Source: CBDDKS01 sp965230335
GTDB lineage: Bacteria > Pseudomonadota > Gammaproteobacteria > Enterobacterales > Kangiellaceae
Assembly: GCA_965230335.1 (NCBI GenBank)
Contig: CBDDKS010000006.1
Coordinates: forward strand, 1,984,001-2,048,000
DNA: 64,000 bases
Reading direction: 5' to 3'
Below, in pieces: positions 26,201 to 35,392 of the stretch. The position numbers and the translations under genes were made by a program. The notes under the pieces are model-generated. The model did no database searches. It was not told the DNA's origin and saw only the letters and a list, made by a program, of their open reading frames with translations. How positions within the stretch are numbered: the stretch's first letter is position 1; the number at the start of each line of letters is the position of its first letter.

Positions 26201-27094
26201 TTAGAGCTTTTGCCCCCAACCTAATTTAGTACGTAACACTTTATAATAATCGTGTTGCTTAGGATGAAGCAGGGTTAATGGAATATCATATTTCTTAATG
26301 ACAATATTGTCTTCTGGTGCCAGTTCAATATTGACTTGAGCATCACAGCTGACCATGGGGAATTGTTGATTGTGTTCAGAAACAATGATTTTAATTTCAC
26401 TGTCTGCATTAATCACAATGGGACGGCTGGAGAGCGTGTGTGGAAACATGGGGACAAGCACAACAGAATTGAGCGTTGGAAACATAATCGGACCACCGCC
26501 TGATAATGCATAGGCTGTAGATCCTGTCGGTGTGGATACAATCAGACCATCAGAGCGTTGGCTATACACAAACTGCTCGTCGATGAAGAGTTCAAATTCA
26601 ATCATACGGGCAATTTCCCCTGGATAAAGAACCACATCATTCACGGCAGTACTTTGACCGATGACTTGATGATTGCGGGAAACAACCGTATTTAAAATAA
26701 AACGTTTTTCTTCAATATAATCGCCATATAAAATTTCACTGATACGTTCTTTGACTTCGGTAGGGCGCACATCGGTTAAAAACCCCAAATGACCTCTGTT
26801 GATGCCGACAACGGGGGTTTGGTATTCAATAAGATTACGCCCTGCATTCAGCATACTGCCATCGCCACCCACAACAATGACTAAATCAACATGCTTGCCC
26901 ATATTCTCCCGACGTAAAGTTTGAATGTGATTCTCATTCAAATTATCCGATACGGACTCCTGTACATAAACGTCGCAACCTTCTTCTAAAAGAAGTTGAT
27001 ATAATATTTGTATTGTTTCGGCGGCATCCTGGCTTTCAGGTTTACCCATAATGCCGATACGTTGGAACAATAAAGAAGTTTTTGACATCCACAA
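26201..27094 (-). CDS. nadK: NAD kinase
   Basis: Phosphorylates NAD to NADP. The 297-residue protein shows the GGDG motif (VVVGGDGSMLNAGR), GINRGHLGFLTD and the S-T-P-T-G-S-T-A-Y-A-L-S-G-G-G-P substrate loop. It is divergent from hrcA and followed by recN. The start MWMSKTSL could equally be the second methionine, two codons in. Confidence 0.95.
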   Translation of the reverse strand: MWMSKTSLLFQRIGIMGKPESQDAAETIQILYQLLLEEGCDVYVQESVSDNLNENHIQTLRRENMGKHVDLVIVVGGDGSMLNAGRNLIEYQTPVVGINRGHLGFLTDVRPTEVKERISEILYGDYIEEKRFILNTVVSRNHQVIGQSTAVNDVVLYPGEIARMIEFELFIDEQFVYSQRSDGLIVSTPTGSTAYALSGGGPIMFPTLNSVVLVPMFPHTLSSRPIVINADSEIKIIVSEHNQQFPMVSCDAQVNIELAPEDNIVIKKYDIPLTLLHPKQHDYYKVLRTKLGWGQKL

Positions 27095-27165
27095 ACTCCT
27101 ATGATGAGATTAGGGGTACTCTACCCATGAAATGACCTGAATATCAAGAAAATATCGGATTAAAC

Positions 27166-27194
27166 TTGACGAATACTGCTGGGGGTTATATTTA
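27166..27194 (+). promoter_or_regulatory. Putative hrcA promoter
   Basis: TTGACG (27166-27171) is followed by AT-rich -10 candidates TATATT (27187-27192, 15-base spacing) or TATTTA (27189-27194, 17-base spacing). The open frame begins at this same TTG, but it reads better as a -35 box than as a start codon. Confidence 0.4.
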
Positions 27195-27237
27195 TGGTAG
27201 AGATGACTGTGACATGACCATTGCTGGAACCTGTTTT

Positions 27238-28293
27238 GTGAGTAAAGAGACCAACACACACATTAGCCATAGAGCTCAAAAATTGATGAAAGTTTTGGTA
27301 GAAAACTACCTAAAACATGGTCAGCCTTTGGGGTCAAAAACTCTGGCTGAAATTTCAGATTTATCGGTGAGCTCAGCGACGATTAGAAATATTATGGGTG
27401 AACTGGAACAAAGTGGTTTTGTTGAGTCTCCCCATACCTCAGCGGGGCGTGTACCCACCACACAGGGTTACCGCTTGTTCGTTGATAATTTTTTGACTAT
27501 CCGGCAGTTAAACGAAACCGCAGTCAAGCAGTTGGAAACACAGTTATTGCCTGAAAAGCCTGCTGTTGAGTTATTGCCCAAAGCCTCATTATTACTGTCG
27601 GAACTGACTTCTTTAGCAGGTATTGTCCGGGTACCCAGTAAAAAAGTCACCCGAATCAAACAAATAGAGTTTTTACCATTAGAAGAAAAAAGAGTGTTGG
27701 CAATTTTGGTTTTGGATGACAACGAAGTACAAAATAAGGTCATTCATACCCATAGATTTTATACCCGGGATGAACTGCAAAAAGCGGCAAATTATGTTAA
27801 TGCACATTTGGTCGGTGAAGAGCTGTCAGTAGCGAGAGCCAGTATTTTAAAACAAATGCAAAAAGAGAAGGCCGAAGTAGACAGTTTAATGAAAGTAGCC
27901 GTGGATTTGGCTCATAAAAGCTTGGATGATGATACGATCTCAGCGTCAGATGACTATCATTTATCGGGTGACCGAAATTTGCTGGATTTTGTCGAAGCGG
28001 GTGATTTAAGTAATTTAAAGGCGATTTTTGAAGCTTTCCATCAAAAACAGGATATTCTGGCTTTATTGGATAAAGCCATTTATGCCGATGGTGTCAGGAT
28101 ATTTATTGGTGAAGAAAGTGATACACGTGGATTTAAAGCCTGTAGTGTGATCAGTGCACCTTATCATATCGATAACCAGCCTGTTGGTGTATTGGCCGTT
28201 GTGGGCCCAACGCGTATGCGGTATGACAAGGTGATTCCCATCGTAGATATCACCGCTAAATTACTGTCTTCAGCCTTGAATCAAACCGACTAA
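27238..28293 (+). CDS. hrcA: Heat-inducible transcription repressor HrcA
   Basis: Repressor of class I heat-shock genes. It has the N-terminal winged helix (HRAQKLMKVLVENYLKHGQPLGSKTLAEISDLSVSSATIRNIMGELEQSGFVESPHTSAGRVPT) in full family form and the C-terminal domain ending GVLAVVGPTRMRYDKVIPIVD. The frame is open from TTG 27166, with ATG 27214 and GTG 27238 as alternatives. The GTG gives an N-terminus of family length with GGA nine bases upstream, so I use it, with modest certainty. It precedes grpE-dnaK-dnaJ. A sigma32-like promoter overlaps its 3' end. Confidence 0.92.
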   Translation: MSKETNTHISHRAQKLMKVLVENYLKHGQPLGSKTLAEISDLSVSSATIRNIMGELEQSGFVESPHTSAGRVPTTQGYRLFVDNFLTIRQLNETAVKQLETQLLPEKPAVELLPKASLLLSELTSLAGIVRVPSKKVTRIKQIEFLPLEEKRVLAILVLDDNEVQNKVIHTHRFYTRDELQKAANYVNAHLVGEELSVARASILKQMQKEKAEVDSLMKVAVDLAHKSLDDDTISASDDYHLSGDRNLLDFVEAGDLSNLKAIFEAFHQKQDILALLDKAIYADGVRIFIGEESDTRGFKACSVISAPYHIDNQPVGVLAVVGPTRMRYDKVIPIVDITAKLLSSALNQTD

Positions 28294-28304
28294 GCCCCCA
28301 TATA
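28275..28304 (+). promoter_or_regulatory. Sigma32-type heat-shock promoter for grpE
   Basis: CTTGAA (28275-28280) and CCCCATATA (28296-28304) are separated by 15 bases and match the RpoH consensus closely. It lies across the hrcA stop and drives grpE (ATG at 28390), probably with dnaK and dnaJ. Confidence 0.72.
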
Positions 28305-28307
28305 GCA

Positions 28308-28336
28308 TCACTCTTTATACGACTATTTAAGAGTGA
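28308..28336 (+). promoter_or_regulatory. Inverted repeat at the grpE transcription start, possible operator
   Basis: TCACTCTT (28308-28315) and AAGAGTGA (28329-28336) form an inverted repeat immediately after the sigma32-like -10 box. It shares CACTC/GAGTG cores with the HrcA operator CIRCE but has the wrong spacing, so HrcA binding is speculative. Confidence 0.35.
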
Positions 28337-28389
28337 CAGATATATTTAAGTTTATATAAGTATATCTGTTGGTTTATGTGGAGTGATCA

Positions 28390-29037
28390 ATGTCCGAACA
28401 TAATGAATCCATGAATCATACGGCAGCTGCAGCTGAATCAGCACCAGTTGACGATCATCTTGATGCTGCTTCTGAAAGTAATGAGGAAGCTCAAGAAGTA
28501 TTGGAAGAGAATGGAAATCAAACACACTCTTTAGAAGATGAGATACTTCAATTAAAAGAGCAATTATCAGAAGCAGAAGCTAAAATGAATGAACATAAAG
28601 AATCTGCAGTGAGAGCTGCTGCAGAAGCAGAAAATGTACGTCGCCGATCAGAAAGAGATGTACAAAATGCACACAAATTTGCTTTGGATGGTTTTGTACA
28701 GGCATTGTTACCGGTATTAGATGGCCTGGAGCAGGGTTTATCACAAAATGCCAGCCATGAAGAAAGTATCGCCATGAAACAAGGTATGGAATTAACATTA
28801 AAAATGTTTATTGATGTGTTGGCCAAAAAACAGGTTGAACAACTTGACCCCGTAGGTCAGGTATTTAATCCTGAATTTCATGAAGCCATGTCAATGCAGC
28901 CCAGTGCAGAACATGAGCCAAATACCATCATGGCTGTATTTCAGAAAGGCTATACACTCAATGGTCGTCTAGTCAGGCCAGCAAGAGTCGTCGTCAGTAA
29001 ACCTGTCGATGTCGCAAATATTGATACCAAAGCGTAA
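28390..29037 (+). CDS. grpE: Nucleotide exchange factor GrpE
   Basis: Exchanges ADP on DnaK. The 215-residue protein has an acidic N-terminal tail, a long coiled coil (LEDEILQLKEQLSEAEAKMNEHKESAVRAAAEAENVRRR) and the C-terminal beta domain with FNPEFHEAMSMQPS and NGRLVRPARVVVSKP. GTGGAGTG precedes the ATG. It is the first gene after hrcA. Confidence 0.96.
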   Translation: MSEHNESMNHTAAAAESAPVDDHLDAASESNEEAQEVLEENGNQTHSLEDEILQLKEQLSEAEAKMNEHKESAVRAAAEAENVRRRSERDVQNAHKFALDGFVQALLPVLDGLEQGLSQNASHEESIAMKQGMELTLKMFIDVLAKKQVEQLDPVGQVFNPEFHEAMSMQPSAEHEPNTIMAVFQKGYTLNGRLVRPARVVVSKPVDVANIDTKA

Positions 29038-29208
29038 AACATACGGCAAGTCGGGTTGAATTGGATAAAAAAGCCCCAAAATTAGTAACACATTAGATTA
29101 AATGCTGTTAACTAAAGATTTAATCAATTAGAAACGTAAGTTACGAGTTGGTTTTTTAAAGAACACTCACTTATTTAAATTAATTCGTTCAAAATTGGGA
29201 GACATAAA

Positions 29209-31164
29209 ATGGGTAAAATTATTGGCATAGATTTAGGCACAACAAACTCTTGTGTGGCTGTTTTAGATGGCAAAGAGCCACGTGTGATAGAAAACAGTGA
29301 AGGTGGGCGTACAACCCCTTCTATCGTTGCTTTTGCAGACGATGGTGAAATTTTAGTGGGACAATCTGCCAAGCGGCAAGCCGTGACCAACCCGGAAAAT
29401 ACATTATTCGCAGTGAAACGTTTGATTGGGCGTCGTTATGAGGATGACGTGGTACAAAAAGACATTAAAATGGTGCCTTATAAAATTGTTAAAGCGGATA
29501 ACGGCGATGCCTGGGTTGAAGTCAAAGGTGACAAAAAAGCACCACCCCAAGTGTCTGCGGAAGTACTAAAGAAAATGAAAAAAACAGCGGAGGATTTTTT
29601 AGGAGAAACCATTACGGAAGCGGTGATTACTGTACCAGCTTATTTTAATGATTCGCAGCGACAAGCTACAAAAGATGCGGGTCGTATAGCGGGTCTTGAT
29701 GTTAAAAGAATTATTAATGAGCCAACCGCAGCAGCATTGGCTTATGGCATGGATAAAGCAAAAGGCGACCATACCGTAGCAGTTTATGATCTAGGGGGCG
29801 GTACTTTTGATATTTCCATTATTGAAATTGCAGAGGTTGATGGCGAACATACTTTTGAAGTACTTTCAACCAATGGCGATACCTTTTTAGGTGGTGAAGA
29901 TTTTGACTTAAAAGTCATTGAATATCTGGCCGATGAATTTAAAAAAGAATCCGGTATTGATTTACACAATGATCCACTGGCATTACAACGTTTAAAGGAA
30001 GCAGCGGAAAAAGCAAAAATTGAATTGTCATCCAGTCAACAAACTGATGTGAATTTGCCTTATATTACGGCTGATGCATCAGGTCCAAAGCATTTAAACA
30101 TTAAGTTAACCCGTGCCAAGTTGGAATCTTTGGTGGATGATCTGATTGAGCGCACTTTAGCGCCTGTTAAAGCAGCAATACAAGATGCCGATGTGAGCGT
30201 TTCTAATATTGATGATGTGATATTGGTTGGTGGGCAAACCCGGATGCCCAAAGTTCAAGAGAAAGTTACTGAATTTTTTGGCAAAGAGCCTCGTAAAGAT
30301 GTGAATCCTGATGAAGCTGTCGCTATGGGTGCTGCCATACAAGGTGCTGTTTTAGCTGGTGATGTCAAAGATGTCCTCTTGCTGGATGTGACACCTTTAT
30401 CTTTAGGTATTGAAACCATGGGTGGTGTGATGACATCACTGATTGAAAAAAATACCACGATTCCAACCAACGCATCGCAGGTATTTTCTACAGCAGATGA
30501 TAACCAGACTGCTGTAACCGTACATGTTCTGCAGGGTGAAAGAAAACAGGCTTCACAAAATAAATCGTTAGGTAAATTTGATTTAACTGATATTCCACCG
30601 GCACCAAGAGGCATGCCACAAATTGAAGTGACCTTTGATATTGATGCCAATGGTATTATGCATGTTTCTGCAAAGGATAAAGCCACAGGAAAAGAGCAAT
30701 CTATACAGATTAAAGCCTCTTCTGGATTATCAGAGGATGAGATCGATCGTATGGTAAAAGATGGCGAAGCCCATGCAGAAGAAGATAAAAAATTCCAGGA
30801 AATGGTGGAGTTAAGAAATAAAGCCGATGGTTTGGTACATGCCACCAGAAAAAGTTTGCAAGATGAAAAAATGCAATTTGAAGCGGGCGAAAAAGAAGCT
30901 ATCGAATCTGCTGCCAATGCACTGGAAGAGGCATTAAAAGGTGATAATAAAGAAGACATTGAAGCAAAAATGGAGGCATTGAGCCAGGCTTCTGCAAAAA
31001 TGGCTGAGCGAATGTATAAAGCGGCTGAAGCGGAAGCTTCTGCAACAGCAGGCAATGCAGGAGGAGACGCTAGTGCCAGTGCTGCAGGAGAAGAGGCTAA
31101 TGCTTCTGATGATGGTAATGTAGTCGATGCTGAATTTGAAGAAGTAGACTACAACAAAAAATAA
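29209..31164 (+). CDS. dnaK: Chaperone DnaK (Hsp70)
   Basis: Cytoplasmic Hsp70. The 651-residue protein begins MGKIIGIDLGTTNSCVAV, has the phosphate-binding AVYDLGGGTFDISI, the linker VLLLDVTPLSLGIE and the substrate-binding beta domain and helical lid. The C-terminus is Ala/Gly-rich and ends in an acidic EEVD-like EFEEVDYNKK. GGGAGACA precedes the ATG. The 171-base gap from grpE holds no clear extra promoter. Confidence 0.98.
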   Translation: MGKIIGIDLGTTNSCVAVLDGKEPRVIENSEGGRTTPSIVAFADDGEILVGQSAKRQAVTNPENTLFAVKRLIGRRYEDDVVQKDIKMVPYKIVKADNGDAWVEVKGDKKAPPQVSAEVLKKMKKTAEDFLGETITEAVITVPAYFNDSQRQATKDAGRIAGLDVKRIINEPTAAALAYGMDKAKGDHTVAVYDLGGGTFDISIIEIAEVDGEHTFEVLSTNGDTFLGGEDFDLKVIEYLADEFKKESGIDLHNDPLALQRLKEAAEKAKIELSSSQQTDVNLPYITADASGPKHLNIKLTRAKLESLVDDLIERTLAPVKAAIQDADVSVSNIDDVILVGGQTRMPKVQEKVTEFFGKEPRKDVNPDEAVAMGAAIQGAVLAGDVKDVLLLDVTPLSLGIETMGGVMTSLIEKNTTIPTNASQVFSTADDNQTAVTVHVLQGERKQASQNKSLGKFDLTDIPPAPRGMPQIEVTFDIDANGIMHVSAKDKATGKEQSIQIKASSGLSEDEIDRMVKDGEAHAEEDKKFQEMVELRNKADGLVHATRKSLQDEKMQFEAGEKEAIESAANALEEALKGDNKEDIEAKMEALSQASAKMAERMYKAAEAEASATAGNAGGDASASAAGEEANASDDGNVVDAEFEEVDYNKK

Positions 31165-31223
31165 AAATAAAATGTTTTGCTCGATATCAGGTTAAGGGTA
31201 TCTAAGCAATAACGTTATTGATT

Positions 31224-31256
31224 GCGCGGGCATTGTCCCGCGCGCTTGTGTTTTGG
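31224..31256 (+). terminator. GC-rich hairpin between dnaK and dnaJ
   Basis: GCGCGGG (31224-31230) pairs with CCCGCGC (31237-31243) around a 6-base loop and is followed by a T-rich stretch. It could reduce dnaJ expression relative to dnaK by partial termination. Confidence 0.65.
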
Positions 31257-31325
31257 ATATGAAAGAGCAACAGACCCTGACTATTCAATATAAAATAATT
31301 CAAAATGAATGTAGAGTAGCGCTAT

Positions 31326-32459
31326 ATGGCAAAACGTGATTATTACGAAATTCTTGGTGTTTCAAAAAGCGTTGGTGATCAAGAGCTTAAAAAAGCCTAT
31401 CGACGTTTGGCGATGAAATATCATCCGGATCGTAATCCTGATTCTGAAGAAGCAGAAGAAAAGTTTAAAGAAGCCAAGGAAGCCTTTGAAGTATTGTCCG
31501 ATCCACAAAAGCGACAGGCTTATGATCAATTTGGTCATGCTGGTGTCGATCAGTCACAAGGTGGTTTTGGTGGTGGCGGTGCAAGCTTTAGCGATATATT
31601 TGGTGATGTCTTTGGCGATATTTTTGGTGGCCGGGCTTCAGGTGGTGGCGGAGGTCGACAGCAACGAAGAGGCGCTGACTTACGTTACAATTTAGAAATC
31701 AGCTTGGAAGAAGCGGTACATGGTACGCAAGCAAAAATTAATGTGCCAACTTATGTTGTCTGTGGCACATGTGATGGTACTGGTGCTAAGAAAGGCACTT
31801 CTCCTGTCACTTGTGATATGTGTGGTGGTAATGGCCAGGTTCGTATGCAGCAGGGCTTTTTCTCTATTCAACAAACCTGTCCCAAATGTCAGGGCAAAGG
31901 TTCTATTATTAAGGATCCTTGTCCCACATGTCAGGGTCAGGGACGTATTCGAAAAGATAAAAGCTTATCCATTAAAATTCCGGCAGGTGTCGATACCGGT
32001 GACAGAATTCGTTTAACAGGTGAAGGTGAAGCCGGTGTTGCAGGAAGTGCGCCTGGTGATTTATATGTACAGGTGCATGTCAAAGAACATTCTATCTTTT
32101 CACGGGATGGTGCCGATTTACACTGTGAAATTCCTATCAGCTTTTCAGCAGCTTGTTTGAGTGGTGAACTGGAAGTACCAACATTGGATGGTAAAGTAAA
32201 ATTAAAAATTCCGGCAGAAAGCCAAACAGGCAAAGTGTTTCGTTTAAGAGGAAAGGGAGTCACTTCTATGCGAGGTGGTGTTGCTGGTGATCTTTATTGT
32301 CGTATCGTTGTTGAAACACCTGTGAATTTAAATAAAGAACAAAAAGATTTGTTAAGGCAATTTGAAGAGTCTTTAAAATCCAGTAACTCCCGACACAGCC
32401 CCAAAGCAAAAAGCTGGTTTGAAGGGGTAAAGAATTTTTGGAATGATATGACGCAGTAA
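31326..32459 (+). CDS. dnaJ: Chaperone DnaJ (Hsp40)
   Basis: Co-chaperone stimulating DnaK ATPase activity. The 377-residue protein has the J domain with YHPDRNPD, a Gly/Phe-rich linker, four CxxCxGxG zinc motifs (CGTCDGTG, CDMCGGNG, CPKCQGKG, CPTCQGQG) and the C-terminal substrate-binding domains. This is a type I (A) DnaJ of normal length. Confidence 0.97.
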   Translation: MAKRDYYEILGVSKSVGDQELKKAYRRLAMKYHPDRNPDSEEAEEKFKEAKEAFEVLSDPQKRQAYDQFGHAGVDQSQGGFGGGGASFSDIFGDVFGDIFGGRASGGGGGRQQRRGADLRYNLEISLEEAVHGTQAKINVPTYVVCGTCDGTGAKKGTSPVTCDMCGGNGQVRMQQGFFSIQQTCPKCQGKGSIIKDPCPTCQGQGRIRKDKSLSIKIPAGVDTGDRIRLTGEGEAGVAGSAPGDLYVQVHVKEHSIFSRDGADLHCEIPISFSAACLSGELEVPTLDGKVKLKIPAESQTGKVFRLRGKGVTSMRGGVAGDLYCRIVVETPVNLNKEQKDLLRQFEESLKSSNSRHSPKAKSWFEGVKNFWNDMTQ

Positions 32460-32487
32460 AGTATCTTTTCAGATTTTATTTGCTTTA

Positions 32488-32655
32488 TTAGTATTTAGAT
32501 TCCGGTATATTTTGCCGTTTTGTTTCATCAATAATTTCCCCCACCTTTTCTGTAAATTTATACCCATAGATCTCGTTGTATGCTTCCATAAATTCAACAC
32601 ACATGGAATATTCCCCGAAAGTTAATCCAGACAACAGGTCATAGATTGTGTTAGA
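32488..32655 (-). pseudogene. Remnant of an unidentified gene (minus strand)
   Basis: An open stretch of 55 codons ending in TAA at 32488-32490, with no suitable start and a stop upstream. It reads protein-like (LTFGEYSMCVEFMEAYNEIYGYKFTEK in two joined parts: GEYSMCVEFMEAYNEIYGYK then FTEKVGEIIDETKRQN). I cannot name the family. It is most likely the C-terminal fragment of a decayed gene, next to another damaged gene at 32681. Confidence 0.35.
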
Positions 32656-32680
32656 TTAGTCGAAATAGAGGAGCAATTTA

Positions 32681-33148
32681 GTATCTGTTTATCTTATTGC
32701 TGATGCCTGGCAAGGGAAATATATCAAACAAGCAACCACTTCTTATTTAGCTTCTTTTTCCGACAAGAAACATTTTAATATTAAAAATAATTCACTTAAT
32801 GATGTTATTCCTCATGTGAATGTTTATATCGGTCACAATGGATTAATGGACTTTAACATAAAGGCTATAGAAGACAATAAAAATAATACAGCAACCAGTG
32901 CAATTATTTTAGCCTGCAAAAGTGATGCTTATTTTTCTAAATACCTCCAAAAAGTGAAGACGCATAAGTTACTAACCACTTCCAGTTTTATGGCACCAGA
33001 AGCCTATACATTAGAAGCAGCGATTAGTAGTTGGTTTTCAGGAAGGAATGTTAAAAATACCCATCTTAGTGCATCAAAGGCTTATAGCCAATATCAAAAA
33101 GCGAAACTTTCCTGGTGTAAAAAATTGTTTATTTTTGATGAACAATAA
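32681..33148 (+). pseudogene. Conserved hypothetical gene with lost start codon
   Basis: The reading frame is open and protein-like for 155 codons (VYLIADAWQGKYIKQATTSY, VNVYIGHNGLMDF, LLTTSSFMAPEAYTLEAAIS). GAGGAG lies at 32668-32673, the right distance before codon GTA at 32681, where a GTG or ATG start would be expected. The first usable start in frame is GTG 32816, which would cut off 45 conserved-looking residues. I infer either a G-to-A start-codon mutation or a non-standard start. I recall similar conserved hypotheticals in gammaproteobacteria but know no function. Confidence 0.6.
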
Positions 33149-33237
33149 AGTTTTTGGTTTAACGAATTTGATATATTCCTAGCAAAATAGTTGTATTACT
33201 TTCTGTAATATGGAGATGTTATTTATGGGATCATTCT

Positions 33238-34179
33238 TTAATCAAGAAACATAGAGCTGAGAGATTCTTCTTCATTAACACGTCTGATAGCTTCAGCCAA
33301 AATACCTGTCATTGATATAGGGTGAATGATATGACAATTAAGTGCTTCATCAGATAATGGAATGGTATCTGTCACATAAAGCTTGTCGAGATCGGAGTCT
33401 TCCAGGTTATCCAATGCCTTGCCGGATAAAACCGGATGAGTACAGTAGGCCACAACCGAACTGGCGCCATGTTCTTTCAGGGCTTTTGCGGCCTGGCATA
33501 AGGTGCCAGCGGTATCCACCATATCATCAACGATAATACAATCTCGTCCCGAAACTTCACCAATAATATGCATGACTTTGGATTCATTGGCTTTGGGTCG
33601 GCGTTTATCAATGATGGCTAAATCGGCATCATTTAAACGTTTGGCAACTGCTCTGGCTCTGACAACACCACCAACGTCAGGTGATACGACGGTTAGATTT
33701 TTAGAAAGATCGATGTGTTCAAGCAATACAGGAGTGGCATAAACGTTATCAACGGGAATATCAAAAAAACCCTGGATTTGGTCGGCATGCAAATCAACAG
33801 TCAGGACACGATTAATGCCGACAATGGCCATCATATCTGCAACCACTTTGGCACTGATTGGGACTCGCGCAGAACGTACCCGACGATCCTGGCGTGCGTA
33901 ACCAAAATAAGGAACCACAGCCGTGATGCGGCCTGCAGAGGCACGTCTTAATGCATCGGCCATGACCACAAGCTCCATTAAATTATCATTGGTTGGTGCG
34001 CAGGTTGACTGGATTATGAAAACATCTTTACCACGTACGTTTTCCAATATTTCGATATTGATTTCACCATCACTAAAACGATCAACGGTAATAGACCCTA
34101 GTTCAATCTGTAAGCTATTAGAAATTTCACTAGCGAGTTTGGGTGTGGCATTACCACGAAAAAGCATCATGTCGAACAT
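33238..34179 (-). CDS. prs: Ribose-phosphate pyrophosphokinase (PRPP synthetase)
   Basis: Makes phosphoribosyl pyrophosphate for nucleotide, NAD, histidine and tryptophan synthesis. It shows FIIQSTCAPTNDNLMELVVM, YFGYARQDRR, DLHADQIQGFF and the PRPP motif DCIIVDDMVDTAGTL. The frame extends up to a TTG at 34197, but family members begin like MFDMMLFRGNATPKLA, so I use the ATG at 34179 (313 residues), which has GGGG upstream. It follows tRNA-Gln and ispE on the same strand, the usual order. Confidence 0.96.
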   Translation of the reverse strand: MFDMMLFRGNATPKLASEISNSLQIELGSITVDRFSDGEINIEILENVRGKDVFIIQSTCAPTNDNLMELVVMADALRRASAGRITAVVPYFGYARQDRRVRSARVPISAKVVADMMAIVGINRVLTVDLHADQIQGFFDIPVDNVYATPVLLEHIDLSKNLTVVSPDVGGVVRARAVAKRLNDADLAIIDKRRPKANESKVMHIIGEVSGRDCIIVDDMVDTAGTLCQAAKALKEHGASSVVAYCTHPVLSGKALDNLEDSDLDKLYVTDTIPLSDEALNCHIIHPISMTGILAEAIRRVNEEESLSSMFLD

Positions 34180-34352
34180 TGAAAACCCCGAAACCAAAAC
34201 ATGAAGTATTTATAAGAAGAAAGACACATATATAAAGAGCAGGCTATCAGTAGGGCTACCTCTTTATGGATGAATTGATCATTATCAAAAAAAATCTGTA
34301 TTTACCTATTATTTTTCTTTAATGTTATTTTTATGGATATGTGTATTGAATA

Positions 34353-34427
34353 TGGCAGGGGTGGCAGGATTCGAACCTGCGCATGACGGGATCAAAACCC
34401 GCTGCCTTACCGCTTGGCTACACCCCT
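34353..34427 (-). tRNA. tRNA-Gln (anticodon TTG)
   Basis: A full cloverleaf on the minus strand, 75 bases with CCA encoded. The acceptor stem pairs AGGGGTG with CACCCCT, the D-arm is AGCCAAGCGGTAAGGC, the anticodon stem-loop is CGGGTTTTGATCCCG with TTG, and the T-arm is GCAGGTTCGAATCCTGC. The first base A is unusual among Gln tRNAs (commonly T). The position between ispE and prs is conserved in gammaproteobacteria. Confidence 0.96.
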
Positions 34428-34492
34428 TTAAGTAAGATTGGTTATCAATAATATCTGTCACACAGGGCTTTAAAAAGCATTGCTGCACAGAG

Positions 34493-35392
34493 CTATTGGA
34501 ACAATGGGGAAAAGTTAACCCCTTTCGCAACAAAGTGCTCCCATGGACACAGGGCCGCTATTTTACTAGCTTCTTGCTCATTGTCAAAGGGAGAAAACAA
34601 ACAACTGCCACTTCCTGTTAAACGAGCGTTTTTATTATGCTTTTTTAGCCATGTCAATGCTGTTTCGATCTGTGGATAATGCTGAGTGACAAGAGGTTCC
34701 ATAACGTTATAACCTTGCTGTGGACCTCCATGACTGAGGTAATCACTCAGTGTTGTTGGACGAGCCTGGCGTTCAAGCTGTGGATGGCTGAAAATATTTG
34801 CCGTTGAAACAGCACAACCCGGATAAATAACCAAATACCACAATGGTGGCAATGTGACATGGGTTAATTGTTCGCCAATACCCTCTGCCCAAGCGGTATG
34901 ACCTTCAATAAAAAGGGGAACATCGGCACCTAGTTCAAGCCCTATATTGGCGAGTTCTTGCCTGGATAATTGTAATTGCCAGAGATGATTTAGAGCGACT
35001 AATGTGGTGGCCGCATTGGAGCTTCCTCCCCCCAGTCCTGCTCCAACCGGCAAGTGTTTATCAAGGTAAATTTGCGCACCAATATTAAATTTACCACTAT
35101 ATTGGCGTAATGCTTCTGCTGCTTTGACAATCAAGTTGTCGGATGTTGCCAATTGTTTATCTGAGCACTGGATGCTGATTTCGGGACTTTGATGAATATC
35201 AAATTGTAAACTATCGCCATAATCAACAATTTGAAATAGGGTTTGTAATAGATGATAGCCGGGTTGTATTTTTGATGATTTGCTTGGGTAAAGTTGGTTG
35301 GATAAAGGATCATTATCACTATAGCGACCAACAATTGATAGCATCAGGTTGAGCTTTGCCGGAGCTGGCCATTGTTTTTTTTGCAGTGACAT
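34493..35392 (-). CDS. ispE: 4-diphosphocytidyl-2-C-methyl-D-erythritol kinase
   Basis: GHMP-family kinase of the MEP pathway, so a second isoprenoid gene in the window beside dxs/ispA. It shows PAPAKLNLMLSIVGR, the ATP loop PVGAGLGGGSSNAATTLVALN and the C-terminal ARLTGSGSCLFSPF. The frame extends to 35431, but the ATG at 35392 gives the family N-terminus (MSLQKKQWPAPAKLN, 299 residues) and overlaps the lolB stop as TAATG, implying translational coupling. Confidence 0.96.
   Translation of the reverse strand: MSLQKKQWPAPAKLNLMLSIVGRYSDNDPLSNQLYPSKSSKIQPGYHLLQTLFQIVDYGDSLQFDIHQSPEISIQCSDKQLATSDNLIVKAAEALRQYSGKFNIGAQIYLDKHLPVGAGLGGGSSNAATTLVALNHLWQLQLSRQELANIGLELGADVPLFIEGHTAWAEGIGEQLTHVTLPPLWYLVIYPGCAVSTANIFSHPQLERQARPTTLSDYLSHGGPQQGYNVMEPLVTQHYPQIETALTWLKKHNKNARLTGSGSCLFSPFDNEQEASKIAALCPWEHFVAKGVNFSPLFQ

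Noticed and set aside
27166..27237. N-terminal extension of hrcA from TTG 27166
   Set aside because: TTGACG fits a -35 promoter box and the extra residues do not match the family N-terminus. I start at GTG 27238 but note the uncertainty.
28294..28389. A canonical HrcA operator (CIRCE)
   Set aside because: The CACTC/GAGTG cores are separated by 17 bases rather than the required spacing and the outer bases do not match; listed only as a weak operator candidate.
30255..31055. A 266-codon open frame antisense to dnaK
   Set aside because: It lies wholly inside the well-supported dnaK gene; its serine/alanine-rich composition reflects the reverse strand of dnaK codons.
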